The notes under the pieces are model-generated. The model saw nothing but the letters and a program-made list of their open reading frames with translations, was not told where the DNA came from and ran no database searches. DNA of 6,673 bases, taken from the NCBI GenBank assembly GCA_031273965.1, contig JAISQX010000214.1, forward strand, positions 1-6,673, in the 5' to 3' direction. The stretch is from Clostridiales bacterium. GTDB taxonomy: Bacteria; Bacillota; Clostridia; Christensenellales; JAISNN01. Numbering within the stretch: the first letter of the stretch is position 1; each line of letters starts with the position of its first letter. Position numbers and translations under genes: made by a program. Shown here one piece after another: positions 5,409 to 6,673 of the stretch.

Positions 5409-6668
5409 ATGAACGTTTTGATAGTCGGCGGCGGCGGCCGCGAACATGCGATTGCTTGGGCGTTGAAGAAAAGCCCAAAAGTAAATAAAATTTATGCCGT
5501 TCCGGGAAATGCCGGAATAGCCGAGATAGCGTTGTGTTATCCCGAAATTAAATCCGGAGACTTTGACAAAATCGCCGAGTTTTTGAAAAAGCGCAAGGAT
5601 ATCGGTTTAACGGTTGTCGCACCCGATAATCCTCTTGCGGACGGGCTGGTAGATTTTTTTAACGAAAGGGGACATAGGGCGTTCGGTCCGGTCAAAAGCG
5701 CGGCGCAAATCGAGTCGAGCAAGGCGTTTTCCAAGCAATTCATGAAAAAATACGAGATACCGACGGCGCGCTACGAGGTATTTGACGATTATGTGGAGGC
5801 GGTTAAATACGCTTTATCCTCAAAGCATCCCTTGGTCATCAAGGCGGACGGGCTTGCCGTCGGCAAGGGCGTATACGTATGCGAAAACACGAGAGAGTCA
5901 AAGCATGCCATAGACGAGCTTATGCAAAATAAAAAGTTCGGCAAGTCCGGAGAAAAAATCATTATCGAAGAGTTTTTGGAGGGTCCCGAAATAACGATTT
6001 TGGCATTTTCCGACGGCAAGACTTTCGCGCCTATGGTTTCGGCGCAAGACCATAAGCGCGTCTTTGACGACGACAAAGGCCCGAATACGGGCGGTATGGG
6101 CGCGTTCTCTCCGAGCCGCTTTTACACCGCGGACGTCGCCAAGGATTTTAAGGAAAACATAATGAAAAAGACCCTTGACGGCTTTAAAAAAGAGGGTATA
6201 ATATTTAAGGGCGTACTGTATTTTGGGCTAATGCTTACGTCGGAAGGACTTAAGGTTATAGAATATAACGCGCGTTTCGGCGATCCGGAGACGCAGGTCG
6301 TTTTACCGAGATTAAAGACCGATATACTCGATATTTTCAACGCTTGCGTGGACGGAACATTGAGTAAACTAAAAATCGAATGGGAAAAGAATTGTTGCGT
6401 GTGCGTAATTCTGGCAAGCGGCGGTTATCCGGGCGAATTTGAAAAAGGTTTGCCGATAACCGTAAAGGATATAGACGACGACGTAATGCTTTTTCATGCG
6501 GGAACGGCAAAATCGGGCAGAAAGCTTATAACCGACGGCGGAAGAGTTTTGGGCGTCACCGTATGCGGAAAATCCATAGTCGACGCGAGAGCGAAAGCGT
6601 ACAAGAATATCGAAAGCATCAAGTTTGAAAATATGCATTTCAGAAAGGACATAGGAATAAAAAAATAA
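5409..6668 (+). CDS. purD: Phosphoribosylamine-glycine ligase (GAR synthetase, PurD)
   Basis: PurD joins glycine to 5-phosphoribosylamine with ATP to form GAR, the second step of the pathway and the substrate of PurN. The 419 residues are the normal length. The N-terminal domain opens with MNVLIVGGGGREHAIAW (glycine-rich loop at 7-10) and carries VVAPDNPLADG. The ATP-grasp region shows VIKADGLAVGKGV (ADGLAVGKGV at 146-155), EEFLEGPE (187-194), DHKR (214-217), DKGPNTGGMGAFSP (222-235) and the metal-binding EYNARFGDPETQ (285-296). The C-terminal domain has VILASGGYPG and FHAGTA. Starting at TTG 5349 would add a lysine-rich 20-residue leader (MAKKSPKTQIKKIFIEKVKK) not expected in the family, so ATG 5409 is chosen. 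The TAA stop is five bases from the window end, so the next gene is unseen. Function is firm. Confidence 0.97.
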   Translation: MNVLIVGGGGREHAIAWALKKSPKVNKIYAVPGNAGIAEIALCYPEIKSGDFDKIAEFLKKRKDIGLTVVAPDNPLADGLVDFFNERGHRAFGPVKSAAQIESSKAFSKQFMKKYEIPTARYEVFDDYVEAVKYALSSKHPLVIKADGLAVGKGVYVCENTRESKHAIDELMQNKKFGKSGEKIIIEEFLEGPEITILAFSDGKTFAPMVSAQDHKRVFDDDKGPNTGGMGAFSPSRFYTADVAKDFKENIMKKTLDGFKKEGIIFKGVLYFGLMLTSEGLKVIEYNARFGDPETQVVLPRLKTDILDIFNACVDGTLSKLKIEWEKNCCVCVILASGGYPGEFEKGLPITVKDIDDDVMLFHAGTAKSGRKLITDGGRVLGVTVCGKSIVDARAKAYKNIESIKFENMHFRKDIGIKK

Positions 6669-6673
6669 TGTTT

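Overview
The window reads as chromosomal DNA from a Clostridia-type member of the Bacillota, probably an uncultivated lineage. Three things point there. The PurN, PurH and PurD sequence variants are the ones I associate with Clostridia (for example NRIWA in PurH and VVAPDNPLADG in PurD). A DUF5058-type membrane protein is present. So is a C4 zinc-ribbon coiled-coil protein of the DUF164/zf-RING_7 type. All genes lie on the + strand and share the same codon habits, with many ATA isoleucine codons and GCG/GGC codons on an A-rich background, so nothing looks recently acquired. The lineage is inferred from protein style, not from a marker gene.

Layout. (1) 3-632: zinc-ribbon coiled-coil protein, probably cut at its N-terminus by the window edge. 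(2) 633-781: a short non-coding stretch with a PurBox-like sequence. (3) 782-1630 and 1698-2390: two polytopic membrane proteins, a DUF5058-family protein and an unnamed partner, probably co-transcribed and perhaps subunits of one transporter. (4) 2434-6668: four purine biosynthesis genes, purE, purN, purH and purD, all complete and with recognisable active-site motifs.

How the genes work together. PurD makes GAR from phosphoribosylamine, PurN formylates GAR, PurE rearranges N5-CAIR to CAIR, and PurH carries out the last two steps from AICAR to IMP. The order is the usual clostridial purE-C-F-M-N-H-D with purC, purF and purM absent between purE and purN. purK, purL/Q/S and purB are also not in the window. 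The rest of the pathway must lie elsewhere or be missing.

For four genes (the DUF5058 gene, purN, purH and purD) the longest open frame is not the best gene model. An internal start with a properly placed Shine-Dalgarno sequence and a family-typical N-terminus is preferred. No mobile element, CRISPR array, tRNA, rRNA or convincing riboswitch or terminator was seen. I found no strong case for a wholly new system. The most open question is the function of the two membrane proteins and whether their position beside the purine genes has a regulatory or transport meaning.
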